Shown here: one piece after another, positions 1 to 9,027 of the stretch
How positions within the stretch are numbered: position 1 is the stretch's first letter
Layout of the letters: each line of letters opens with the position of its first letter
From: Niveispirillum fermenti
Lineage (GTDB): Bacteria > Pseudomonadota > Alphaproteobacteria > Azospirillales > Azospirillaceae
DNA length: 64,000 nucleotides
NCBI RefSeq assembly: GCF_048066175.1
Contig: NZ_JBLTXA010000010.1
Span: forward strand, 1 to 64,000
Reading direction: 5' to 3'
Made by a program: the position numbers and the translations under genes
Notes under the pieces: model-generated
Databases searched by the model: none
Told to the model about the DNA's origin: nothing
What the model saw: only the letters and a program-made list of their open reading frames with translations

Positions 1-3000
1 GGTGATGGTGGCACCGGCCTCTGCTGTGCCGGAAATAACCGGCGTATCATCCTTGGTCAGGCTGCTGCTGGTAATTTCCGGGGCATCCGGGGGCGTGACA
101 TCCGGTGGCAGCTCGACACTCATCATCGCCACGCCGGACTTCAGGCGGGGATATTCGGACAGGATGCCGGCCGTCACCGTCGATGTCAGACCGATCGGGA
201 AGGAACCGGAAACCTCCGAGCCGATGGCCGTGACGTCGAACGAGACCTTGTACATGGTTCCGATGGTTTGCAACCCGGTGATGCCGGCGACGCTGCTGGT
301 GGCCAGGGTCGTCGGGTCCACGTATTCGATCACGACGGGGCCTGCGGTCCAGCCGGTCGGCAGCGCGGGTGCGAAGCCGATCGTGGTGCCGATCACGGAC
401 AATGCGCTTTCCAGGGTGACCAGGAACTCCACCTTCTGCGGCGTAGTGCCATCAAAGGTGACAGTCGGGTCGATCGCCTTCGCCACCATGCCGAAGGTGG
501 TGCCGCCGCCCTGGGCGGACTGGGCGATCGTCACACCGGTGGCGATTTCGATCTGCGTCACATTATCGCTGCCGCCGCTGTCGCGGACCGACCGCAGCAC
601 AATGGCGCGAAAGGCACTGTCACCAGGGGTGATGCCGGCGAGTGTACCGGTATTGCTGTAGGTCAGGTTGTCGATCCGGTCGGTGATTTCATTGACCTGG
701 GCCGTCATGCCGACAAAGGTGACCGTGGCAATATCGCCGGTCACCGACACGTTGTAGATGAGATCGGGGGAGTTATAGCTCCCGCCATCGACCAGATCGA
801 TATCCAGCCCGTGGATTGTGATCTTCTCATTGGCGGTGCCATCCACGCCATGCACGGTCAAGGTAAAGCCGACGAAGGCCTGGGCGATGTCCAGCGTGTC
901 GGCGACGGTCAGGTTGAACAGATCGACGCCGCTGCCGCCGCTGCCATTCTGGAATCCGTCATTGGCGGCCACGGCGTGCAACAGGGGCGGCGTGTTGCCG
1001 GTGGAGACGGCAGTGTTGTTGGTGACCGGCGTGGTGGTCAGGCTGGAGGCATCGTTGCCTGTGATATCCTGGATGGCGTTGACGTCATTGCTGCCACTCG
1101 GGTCGGTATAGGCGACGGTGACCGACTGGCCGGCGGTGACGGGCGTGGCCAGCGACAGGATGACAAGCTTCGACGGACCGTCCACCAGCACGCTGTTGAC
1201 GGCAACCGCATTGCCGCCGACCATCACGGTGAAGGCACCCGGCGCGGGACCGGGCAGCGAAGCCAGTGCCTGATCATAGGTCATGGTCAGGGTGGCGCCA
1301 TCGACCGTCGCGCTCTGGAAGGTGACCGGGCGGATGGTGGTGACGATGAAGGATTGGTTGAAGTCAGCGGCATCGATGCCGGTCGTGCCCTGGATGGCGG
1401 CCGGATCGTCACCCGCCGTCGGGTCGGTATAGGCGAAGTCGATGATATCGCCGGCCAGCAGGGTGAGGTTGCCTGATGGGTTGGTGTCGAGCGTCAGCGT
1501 GACGGTCTTGTTCGCGCCGTTGACACTGACCCCGCTCACCACGACACCGGTGCCGTTCACCTGCACGTCGAAGTCACCGGCCGCAGGTGGGCTGGCGCCG
1601 TCCAGCGCGACGTCGAAGGTCAGCGTGATCGTGTTTTCACCAATATAGGCCAGGCTCGACACATAGAGGGGGGCAGAGGGCGGCGGCGTATTGTTGGTGA
1701 CGCTGGTCGCGGGCAGGCTGACGGCATCGACACCGGTGGAGCCCTGGATGGCGTTGGTGTCGTCGCCATTGGTCGGGTCGGTATAGGCGACGGAGACAGT
1801 CTGGCTGCTGGTCACCGGCGTGGCCAGCGTCAGGGTGACGGTCTTGTTGACGCCATCGATCACGACATTGGTGACATTGACGCTCTGGCTGTCGACCATG
1901 ACGGTGAAATCGGTCCCGGCGGGCGCGTTCAACGCATCCAGCGCCTGGTCATAGGTCAGGACCAGCGAGGTCCCGTTCACCGCCGCGCTGACGAAGGCGG
2001 GTGCGGGGGGCGGCCCCACCGTGACCATCGCGGAACTGCTATAGGCACTATAGTTCAGGGAAACGCCGGTGGTCTGCGGTATGAGACTGACCGGAAAGGC
2101 CCCCGAAGTGTCCGTGCCGGATGCGGTGATGTCATAGGTCAGCGTGTAGGTGGTGCCCAGGTTCAGCAAACCCGATATGCTGGGGACGGTACCCGACGGG
2201 GTCGCGGTCCAGCCCTGCGGCAACCCCAGGGAGAAGGTGACCATGCTGCCGATCATGGTGGTTGGCGCCAGGACGGTGGCGGTGAAGGTGACCTGCGTCG
2301 GCACACCGGGCGTGAAGTTGTAGGTCGGGCTGTCCGGTGTTGTGGACAGGAAGAAAGTCGGCATCATCACAGAATCGACGAAGGTCACCGTGGCGACTTC
2401 GTTGATAGTCGTGGTGTTGTTGGACGCGCCGCTGTCGGTCACGGACTCCAGCACCACCGGGCGGGTATAGCCCTGGCCGATGCTGCTATTGTTGTTCGTG
2501 ACCTTGTACGCGATGCCGTCGATCAGCGTGCCCATGTCGCTGTTGCTCAGCGAAAGGCCGCTCAGGGTGACGGTGGCGACGCCATTGGCGAGCGTCACGG
2601 CATAGCTGCCGCCGGCGACGCTGCCCGTGCCTGCCGCCAGCGTGATGTCGGTGCCGCCGATATTCAGGTACTCGGTCCCGTAGGCGACATTATAGACCTT
2701 CAGCACCATGCCGGTGAAGGTCTGCCCGTTATCGACGGTGGAGGCGGTCACCGTGTCGAACAGATCATAGCCGGTGCTGCCGTTCAGGCTCCAGAAGCCC
2801 TGGTTCTCGGGTGTCAGCGTCAGGGTCGGCGGTGTGTCGCCGCCGCCTGCGGACGTATTGTTGGTGACGCTGGTCGCGGGCAGGCTGGCGGCATCAAGCC
2901 CGCCGGAACTCTGGATGGCATTGGTATCGTTGCCATTGGTCGGGTCGGTATAGGCGACGGTCACGGTCTGGCTGCTGGTCACCGGCGTGGCCAGCGTCAG

Positions 3001-6000
3001 GGTGACGGTCTTGTTGACGCCATCAATCACGACATTGGTGACATTGACGCTCTGGCTGTCGACCATGACGGTGAAATCGGTCCCGGCGGGCCCGTTCAAC
3101 GCATCCAGCGCCTGGTCATAGGTCAGGACCAGCGAGGAGCCGTCCACCGCCGCGCTGACGAAGGACGGTGCCACGGCGGGCCGGGCGATCGCGACAACGA
3201 GGGAACGAGTGAAATTCGCCGCGTCGAGACCGGTCGTGCCCTGGATGGCAGCCAGATCATTGCCTGCGGTCGGGTCGGTATAGATGAAGTCGATGATGTC
3301 GCCGGCGGTCAGGGCGCCGCTCCCGCCCAACGCGCTGCTGTCGAGCGTCAGGGTGACGGTCTTGTTCACCCCATTGACTGTGACGCCGGTCACCGGCACG
3401 CTGGTGCCGTTCACCTGCACGTCGAAAGCACTGGACGGGGGCGGATTGCCCCCGTCCAGCGCCACGTCGAAGGTAACCGTGAACGTGTTTTCACCGATAT
3501 AGCCGACGCTCGACACATAGACCGGTACTGTGGCCGGCAATGTATTGTTGGTGACCGGTTGGCTCGTGATGCTGGCGGCATCGACACCGGCCGTGGACTG
3601 GACGGCGGTCACGTCGTCACCGGCGGTCGGGTCAGTGTAGGAGACGGCCACCGTGTCGCCGACGGCGACCGGCGCCGACAATGTCAGGGTCACCGTCTTG
3701 TTGGGGCCATCGATGGCGACATTGGTGATCGTGGCCAGTCCGGCGCCAACGAATACGCTGAAGCTGGCACTTGTCGGTATATTCACCCCGTCCAGCGCCT
3801 GGTCGTAGGTCATGACGAGGGTATTGCCGTCGATCGTCGCGCTCTGGAGGGCGGGTGGCGCGACGGTGTTGTTGGTGACGGATTGCCCTGTGAAGCTGCT
3901 GGCATCGCTGCCGGTGGCGGACTGGATGGCGAAGGTGTCGTTGCCGGCCGTGGGATCGGTATAGGACACGGTGACGATCTGCCCCGACGTCACAGGCGTG
4001 GTCAGGGTCAGGGTGACGGTCTTGTCCGCATTGACGATCACGTTATTGACGATGGCGGGGCTGCCGCCGACCGTCACGCCGAAGGCCATCAGTTGCGGGG
4101 CGTTGAGCTGGTCCAGGAAATCGTCGAAGGTCAGGGTCAGCGTGGCGCCATCGACCGTCGCGCTGACCAGGGCCGGGCCGCCGGGCGTGTTGTTGGTGAC
4201 CGACTGGCTGGTGAAGCCAGCGGCGTCGATGCCGCCCATCGACTGGATGACGGAACCCGTGTCGTCGCCGGTCGTGGGGTCGATATAGGTGACGGTGACC
4301 ACCGCACCCGCCGCGACGGGTGACGCCAGGGTCAGGGTCACGGTCATGTTGTTGGTGTCCACGGTGGCCGTGGTCACCGTCACCAGCATGGAATCGGCCA
4401 TCACCGAGAAATTGGTCCCGGTCGGCCCGTTGATCGCATCCAGCATCTGGTCATAGGTCAGCACCAGGGTGGAACCGTTGACCGTGGCGCTCTGCAGGGC
4501 CGGAGCCGCCGGCGTGTTGTTGGTGACGGACTGGTTGGTGAAGGTCGCCGTATCCGCGCCGGTGGTTGACTGGATGGCAAAAAGATCATCGCCGGGCGTG
4601 TCGGTATAGGTGATGGTGACCGTCTGCCCCGACGCCACCGGCGCGTTGAGGGCCAGGGTGATGGTCTTGTCATTGTTGACGGTCACGCTGCTGACGGCGA
4701 CCGGGCTGCTGTCTACCGATACCGAAAAGGCCATCGACAGCGGCGCGTTGAGCTGATCCAGGAAATCATCGAAGGTCAGCGTCATGCTGGTGTAGTTCAC
4801 GGTGGCGCTGACCAGCGCGGGCCCGACGGGGGGCGAGGTATTGTTGGTGACGGCCATGTTGAGTATGGAGCCGGCATCGTCGCCGTCTATGTTCTGGACG
4901 GCCAGCGTGTCGTTGCCACTGGTCGGGTCCGTATAGCTGACGGTGACCGTCTCGGTCGACAATATCGGCCTTTGCAGGGTCAGGGTCACCGTCTTGTTGG
5001 CGCTGTCGACAGCCACGGCCGTGACGATGACGACACCGGGATGCATCCCGCCGCTGGCATTGACGCCGAAGGTCCCGACCTGTGCCACATTCGTCGCGTC
5101 CAGCGCCTGGTCATAAGTCAGTACCAGGGTGGAACCATCGACTGCGGCGCTCTGCACTATCGGCGGATTGGGCACGGTGACGTTGACCGTTGCGGATATG
5201 CCGCTCAGGCTCGCGACATTGTTGCTGCTGCCGTTATCGGTGACGCTGTTGAGGGTGATGGTTCGGGGACCGGCTGTCACGGTCGCCGCCTGGTTGATAT
5301 AGCCGATACCATCGATGATGGACTGAAGCTGGGCTGCCGTGATCGGTGTCGTAAAGGCAAAATCATAGGTCTGCGCGTTGGCGCTACCGGATGCGGTGTA
5401 GCTGCCATGCGGGATGCCGCCAACATCGACCTGGCCGCCGGCGCTGCTCATCCCCCCGAGCACGCCGGGAACAGTCAGCCCTTCCATCATATCCGCGAGG
5501 CCGCTGATCGTAATGGAGAAACCGACGAAGCTCTGGCCGACATCGTTGGTGTCGGCCGTGACGCTGGAAAACAGGTCGACGGGGGTGGAGGTGCCCTGAG
5601 GATAGCTGGCGGTCGCACCGGTGGCGGTCAGGGTCGGCAGGGTGCCGGTCGGGGGCGGCGTGACATTACCGATATTGACGGTCGCGGACGAGCCGGCAAG
5701 GCTGGCGGTGTTGTTGCTGGCACCATCGTCGGTGACGCTGGTCAGGGTGATGACGCGGGCGCCGTCGGAGGGCGTGCTGCTGTTGTTTTCCGCAGTGTTG
5801 TTATAGGCGATGCTGTCGACCAGCGACTGCATTTCGCTGGCCGTATATCCGAAGCCCGAAAGGGTGACGGTGGCGGTGGTGCCAGTGACGCTGACCGTGC
5901 CCCCCACGGAACCGGAAGTGGTCACCCAGGCGAAGCTGGCGCCATTGACCAGCGCCAGTGTGCCGAAGGCACCGGCGACAGCGTTCGGCATGGAGAAGCC

Positions 6001-7251
6001 GAGCATTTCATAGGCGTCAAGGACGCCTGTCACCGTCAGGGTCAGCGAGGTGAAAAGCTGGCCGCTGTCATTGGTGTCGGCCGCGACACTGGAGAACAGG
6101 TCCGGCGGGGAGGCGGAACCGGCGAAGGTGGCGGTCGCACCGGTGGCGGTCAGTGTCGGCAGGGTGCCGGTCGGGGGCGGCGTGACACTACCGATATTGA
6201 CGGTCGCGGACGAGCCGGCAAGGCTGGCGGTGTTGTTGCTGGCACCATCGTCGGTGACGCTGGTCAGGGTGATGACGCGGGCGCCGTCGGAGGGCGTGCT
6301 GCTGTTATTTTCCGCAGTGTTGTTATAGGCGATGCTGTCGACCAGCGACTGCATTTCGCTGGCCGTATATCCGAAGCCCGAAAGGGTGACGGTGGCGGTG
6401 GTGCCAGTGACGCTGACCGTGCCCCCCACGGAACCGGAAGTGGTCACCCAGGCGAAGCTGGCGCCATTGACCAGCGCCAGTGTGCCGAAGGCACCGGCGA
6501 CAGCGTTCGGCATGGAGAAGCCGAGCATTTCATAGGCGTCAAGGACGCCTGTCACCGTCAGGGTCAGCGAGGTGAAGACCTGACCCGCATCGTTGGTGCT
6601 GGCAGTCGAGCCGGAGAACAGGCTCAATGCATTGCTTTCATCGACGAAGGTGGTCGTGACGCCGGTGGCGGTCAGGGTTGGCAGGGTATCCAGCGTGCTG
6701 AGCACCCCGGTGAAGGCGGGGATGTCGAAGCCCTGCGTGGTCACGACGCCGATGCGGGCCGCCAGCACGAAATCACCGCCCAGATCGGTGGCCCCCGTCA
6801 GGTTGGTCGAGGCAGCGACATTGGCCCCCGTCAGGTCGGCGAACAGGTCGAGCCAGGCATTGCCGGCCGGTTCTCCGGCCAGTTCACACCCGTAGAGCAG
6901 GATGTCGCCGCCCGGCTTCAGGGCCGCGCCCAGCATATCCAGGTCGCCGGGGCGTTCGGCCAGCATCGCGGCATCAAGCGTCAGGGCGCCCAGCTTCAGA
7001 TAGCCGTCGCCGCCATGTGACAGGATGTGGAAGGCATCATGGCCCGCACGGCCGGCGGCCCAGTCGGCCAACTGCGACAGCCCGTCGCCGCGGCCGTCCA
7101 GCAACACGACGGCGATGCCGGCAGGTACCCCCTCGGCCAGTGCTTCCCAGCCCGACACCGCGGTGTCGATGAAGGCGACCTCCGACCGGCCCCCGTTCAA
7201 ACGGCTGTCCATATTGCGGAGTTCCTGCCACACATAGCCGTCCACACCCAT
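1..7251 (-). CDS. Giant DUF4347 / SWM-repeat surface protein (5' part, truncated by window edge)
   Basis: One open frame of 2417 codons runs from ATG at 7251 to the window edge with no stop; AAGGAGAG sits about 6 nt upstream. Residues about 20-165 match DUF4347 (FIDTAVSGWEAL, FHILSHGGDGYLKLG, DILLYGCELAG, NVAASTNLTGA, GGDF). Residues about 177-690 are long beta-rich repeats of about 174 aa. About ten SWM-like repeats of 105-115 aa follow (residues 694-1465 and 1749-2080), each with a LVLTYDQALD-like start, a VTLTLA-like core, a VSYTDPT..ND.AIQ motif and usually a VTNNT end. The last visible residues (TPVISGTAEAGATIT) look like a bacterial Ig-like domain. No Sec signal peptide or membrane segment is visible; DUF4347 proteins are commonly huge type I-secreted adhesins whose secretion signal is C-terminal, here outside the window. 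Adhesion or biofilm role is inferred. Confidence 0.9.
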   Translation of the reverse strand, partial: MGVDGYVWQELRNMDSRLNGGRSEVAFIDTAVSGWEALAEGVPAGIAVVLLDGRGDGLSQLADWAAGRAGHDAFHILSHGGDGYLKLGALTLDAAMLAERPGDLDMLGAALKPGGDILLYGCELAGEPAGNAWLDLFADLTGANVAASTNLTGATDLGGDFVLAARIGVVTTQGFDIPAFTGVLSTLDTLPTLTATGVTTTFVDESNALSLFSGSTASTNDAGQVFTSLTLTVTGVLDAYEMLGFSMPNAVAGAFGTLALVNGASFAWVTTSGSVGGTVSVTGTTATVTLSGFGYTASEMQSLVDSIAYNNTAENNSSTPSDGARVITLTSVTDDGASNNTASLAGSSATVNIGSVTPPPTGTLPTLTATGATATFAGSASPPDLFSSVAADTNDSGQLFTSLTLTVTGVLDAYEMLGFSMPNAVAGAFGTLALVNGASFAWVTTSGSVGGTVSVTGTTATVTLSGFGYTASEMQSLVDSIAYNNTAENNSSTPSDGARVITLTSVTDDGASNNTASLAGSSATVNIGNVTPPPTGTLPTLTATGATASYPQGTSTPVDLFSSVTADTNDVGQSFVGFSITISGLADMMEGLTVPGVLGGMSSAGGQVDVGGIPHGSYTASGSANAQTYDFAFTTPITAAQLQSIIDGIGYINQAATVTAGPRTITLNSVTDNGSSNNVASLSGISATVNVTVPNPPIVQSAAVDGSTLVLTYDQALDATNVAQVGTFGVNASGGMHPGVVIVTAVAVDSANKTVTLTLQRPILSTETVTVSYTDPTSGNDTLAVQNIDGDDAGSILNMAVTNNTSPPVGPALVSATVNYTSMTLTFDDFLDQLNAPLSMAFSVSVDSSPVAVSSVTVNNDKTITLALNAPVASGQTVTITYTDTPGDDLFAIQSTTGADTATFTNQSVTNNTPAAPALQSATVNGSTLVLTYDQMLDAINGPTGTNFSVMADSMLVTVTTATVDTNNMTVTLTLASPVAAGAVVTVTYIDPTTGDDTGSVIQSMGGIDAAGFTSQSVTNNTPGGPALVSATVDGATLTLTFDDFLDQLNAPQLMAFGVTVGGSPAIVNNVIVNADKTVTLTLTTPVTSGQIVTVSYTDPTAGNDTFAIQSATGSDASSFTGQSVTNNTVAPPALQSATIDGNTLVMTYDQALDGVNIPTSASFSVFVGAGLATITNVAIDGPNKTVTLTLSAPVAVGDTVAVSYTDPTAGDDVTAVQSTAGVDAASITSQPVTNNTLPATVPVYVSSVGYIGENTFTVTFDVALDGGNPPPSSAFDVQVNGTSVPVTGVTVNGVNKTVTLTLDSSALGGSGALTAGDIIDFIYTDPTAGNDLAAIQGTTGLDAANFTRSLVVAIARPAVAPSFVSAAVDGSSLVLTYDQALDALNGPAGTDFTVMVDSQSVNVTNVVIDGVNKTVTLTLATPVTSSQTVTVAYTDPTNGNDTNAIQSSGGLDAASLPATSVTNNTSAGGGDTPPTLTLTPENQGFWSLNGSTGYDLFDTVTASTVDNGQTFTGMVLKVYNVAYGTEYLNIGGTDITLAAGTGSVAGGSYAVTLANGVATVTLSGLSLSNSDMGTLIDGIAYKVTNNNSSIGQGYTRPVVLESVTDSGASNNTTTINEVATVTFVDSVMMPTFFLSTTPDSPTYNFTPGVPTQVTFTATVLAPTTMIGSMVTFSLGLPQGWTATPSGTVPSISGLLNLGTTYTLTYDITASGTDTSGAFPVSLIPQTTGVSLNYSAYSSSAMVTVGPPPAPAFVSAAVNGTSLVLTYDQALDALNAPAGTDFTVMVDSQSVNVTNVVIDGVNKTVTLTLATPVTSSQTVSVAYTDPTNGDDTNAIQGSTGVDAVSLPATSVTNNTPPPSAPLYVSSLAYIGENTITLTFDVALDGASPPAAGDFDVQVNGTGVVVSGVSVNGANKTVTLTLDTNPSGNLTLLAGDIIDFAYTDPTAGDDPAAIQGTTGIDAADFNQSFIVTTIRPVTFQSATVDGATLTMTYDQALASLPGPAPGAFTVMVGGNAVAVNSVLVDGPSKLVILSLATPVTAGQSVTVAYTDPSGSNDVNAIQDITGNDASSLTTTPVTNNTAVSTGNTPPLLHAVAANDGFQNGSGGSGVDLFNLTVADTLDIAQAFVGFTLTVHGVDGTANEKITIHGLDIDLVDGGSYNSPDLIYNVSVTGDIATVTFVGMTAQVNEITDRIDNLTYSNTGTLAGITPGDSAFRAIVLRSVRDSGGSDNVTQIEIATGVTIAQSAQGGGTTFGMVAKAIDPTVTFDGTTPQKVEFLVTLESALSVIGTTIGFAPALPTGWTAGPVVIEYVDPTTLATSSVAGITGLQTIGTMYKVSFDVTAIGSEVSGSFPIGLTSTVTAGILSEYPRLKSGVAMMSVELPPDVTPPDAPEITSSSLTKDDTPVISGTAEAGATIT
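1688..3175. repeat. Pair of highly similar SWM-repeat units (1688-2008 and 2855-3175)
   Basis: The two 321-bp segments, 1167 bp apart, are over 90% identical by eye. They encode SWM-like units sharing the cores TDFTVMVDSQSVNVTNVVID and TPVTSSQTV. A different, non-SWM beta-rich region separates them. They fit unit shuffling or conversion within the gene. Confidence 0.75.
5607..6576. repeat. Two near-identical 522-bp-spaced repeats inside the giant surface protein gene
   Basis: About 448 bp at 5607-6054 recur at 6129-6576, exactly 522 bp (174 codons) away, with only a few base differences (for example g/t near 5632, att/act near 5669, ttg/tta near 5789). The unit encodes one beta-rich repeat. 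A more diverged copy lies at about 5160-5600. Such low divergence points to recent duplication or gene conversion. Confidence 0.9.
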
Positions 7252-7929
7252 AGCGCTCTCCTTGAAAACCGTTTGTTTTTAACCCCTTGGCGTCGACGCC
7301 TCGCGTATCGCCTTCAGGGAAATTTCAACAGGGAAACTGTACGGAAAGCCAACGCCCGTCATGCGAAGGCGCCGGCCGGTGACCAGGGTTCTCCCGGTCA
7401 TGTTTATTCATCCAGCGCCGGGCATTGCCCCGTCACCTTGGTCGAAATGTACATGGAAAGGTAGATTTTGAATTTTCATAAACACCCAATTGATTGATGG
7501 TTTTGCGGTTCATGAATGATCGTGTTCAAGAAAATCATGAACTCGAAAGGTTGGTTATTTTAAAATAACTAAAATTTACTGTAATTTTCCCAAAAGTGGA
7601 AATAATTAAAATTCATGATCGCATAATACTAAATATACCACTGAATAATCTTTCATAAGTACAAAAAACCTCGGCGTTAATGGAAAGTTAACAAGAAATT
7701 TTGGTACTTAACATTATGGAATCTGCCATTCAGGAGCGCCTTATGATGATAAGTACCTTTTGATCGTGCCTATTTGATTGTCAAGAGGATTTGTGTCCAG
7801 GATTTATTTATCCCTCCACATGTGTCGAATTCCTTTTTCGCTGGGTCTGGAATGGAAACCTTTGTTTTTGCTTTACCCGTGGATTCCGAGTAAGTAAAAT
7901 GAATAAAACTGAATGACGAAATCAATCTC
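7252..7929. promoter_or_regulatory. 678-bp gene-free divergent region, AT-rich from about 7460
   Basis: No convincing gene. The half next to the surface-protein gene is ordinary GC-rich leader. About 7460-7920 is strikingly AT-rich for this genome. It holds a perfect 16-bp palindrome GTTATTTTAAAATAAC at 7554-7569 and three TCATGA cores in similar settings (TTCATGAATGATCG near 7509, AATCATGAAC near 7533, ATTCATGATCGC near 7611). Base composition and repeated motifs suggest a regulated divergent promoter region, perhaps bound by the adjacent LysR or a nucleoid protein. Inference only. Confidence 0.55.
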
Positions 7930-8835
7930 ATGAATTTGAGCCGTATCGATTTGAATTTGCTGGTGGTTTTTGACGCCGTCGTCCGCACCGGTTCCGTCAA
8001 GGACGCTGCACCCCTGCTGGCATTGAGCCAGCCGGCGGTCAGTCATGCGCTCAACCGCCTGCGCGAGATGTTGAACGATCCGCTGTTCGTGCGCAGCCAT
8101 AACAAGCTGGTGCCCACCGAGCGTGCCCGGGCGATGGCCGGGCCCGTTGCGAAGATATTGGAGGATGTGAGCCGGGTCGTCGCGGGCGGGGAGTTCGATG
8201 CCAGCAGCAGCAACCGTACATTCCGCATTGCCATCAGCGACTTCACGGCCCTGACCATTGTCCCTCGGCTGATGCGCAAGCTGCGCCTGCTGGCACCGGA
8301 TACGACGCTGGACCTCATGCCGGTTGGCGAACAGACGCTGGCCCTGCTGGAGAAGGGGGAGCTGGATTGCACCTTCTGGGGCCTGCGCCCTCCGGAAACG
8401 CCCTACCAGTCGCTGCCGCTGTTCCGGGACAGTTTCGTCGGCTATTGCTGCAAATGGCACCCGTTGATGCAGGCCGGCCGGGGCCAGATCACGACGGACG
8501 ACTATCTGGCCTATCCCCACGCCATCGCACAGTTTCGCGATCCCAATCCCAGCCCGGTCGATGTGGCCCTGGCGGCGATGGGCCAGAGCCGCAACATCGT
8601 GCTGCGCTCGCCCAGCTTCATGAGCAATATCTCGACCATCGCCGGGACCGACCTGATCGCCACGCTGCCATCCAGGCTGGCCCCGGTCGCGACGTCCCAG
8701 GGGTTGAGTTCTTTCCGGCTGCCCGTCACGGTGCCGGACTTTCCCTATTCACTGGTCTGGCACCGGCGCACGGAGGCCGACCCTGCCGTCGACTGGTTCA
8801 GACAGTTGTTCGCCGACCCCGATCTTTTGGTCTGA
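7930..8835 (+). CDS. LysR-family transcriptional regulator
   Basis: A 301-aa protein of normal LysR length. Residues 1-65 form the winged helix-turn-helix (LNLLVVFDAVVRTGSVKDAA, LSQPAVSHALNRLR, DPLFVR). Residues about 90-300 form the type 2 periplasmic-binding-like effector domain (NRTFRIAISDF at its start). The N-terminus is of the NodD/PcpR-like kind. It diverges from the giant surface-protein gene across an AT-rich region and lies upstream of the GMC gene, which is on the other strand. Target and ligand are unknown; neighbours suggest control of the surface protein or of the catabolic genes to its right. Confidence 0.9.
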   Translation: MNLSRIDLNLLVVFDAVVRTGSVKDAAPLLALSQPAVSHALNRLREMLNDPLFVRSHNKLVPTERARAMAGPVAKILEDVSRVVAGGEFDASSSNRTFRIAISDFTALTIVPRLMRKLRLLAPDTTLDLMPVGEQTLALLEKGELDCTFWGLRPPETPYQSLPLFRDSFVGYCCKWHPLMQAGRGQITTDDYLAYPHAIAQFRDPNPSPVDVALAAMGQSRNIVLRSPSFMSNISTIAGTDLIATLPSRLAPVATSQGLSSFRLPVTVPDFPYSLVWHRRTEADPAVDWFRQLFADPDLLV

Positions 8836-8838
8836 GAA

Positions 8839-9010
8839 CAAGTTGCGATGAATGGAATTCATCGCAACTTGGTCCGGCGGCGACCGCCACAGCACCGCTC
8901 GTTCGGCGTCGCCAAGCCAACGAATGTTGGCACCGGCGTGCGCCCACGGATGTGGGCGCCGGCGATTGGGCGGTGATCAGAACCAATAGGTGCTGATCAC
9001 CGCAAAATAG
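8839..9010. repeat. Composite palindromic repeat, copy A
   Basis: Fills most of the gap between the LysR and GMC stop codons. It has three parts: a perfect 15-bp hairpin at 8839-8871 (arms around TTGCGATGAAT), a GC-rich middle with GCCCACGGATGTGGGC near 8941, and a second hairpin at 8971-9002 (CGGTGATCAGAACC / GGTGCTGATCACCG) followed by AAAATAGTAT. The same parts recur near 18481, 20516 and 34714. It may also act as a bidirectional terminator between these convergent genes. Confidence 0.7.
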
Positions 9011-9027
9011 TATGATCCGGGGCTGTC

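Noticed and set aside
1688..3175. CRISPR array
   Set aside because: The repeats are long, in-frame protein repeats within a coding region. No short direct repeats with unique spacers were seen anywhere in the window.
4972..7020. A 682-codon plus-strand open frame opposite the surface-protein gene
   Set aside because: It is low-complexity (Gly/Asp/Arg/His-rich) and repeats wherever the minus-strand repeats do. It is the antisense shadow of a GC-rich repetitive gene.
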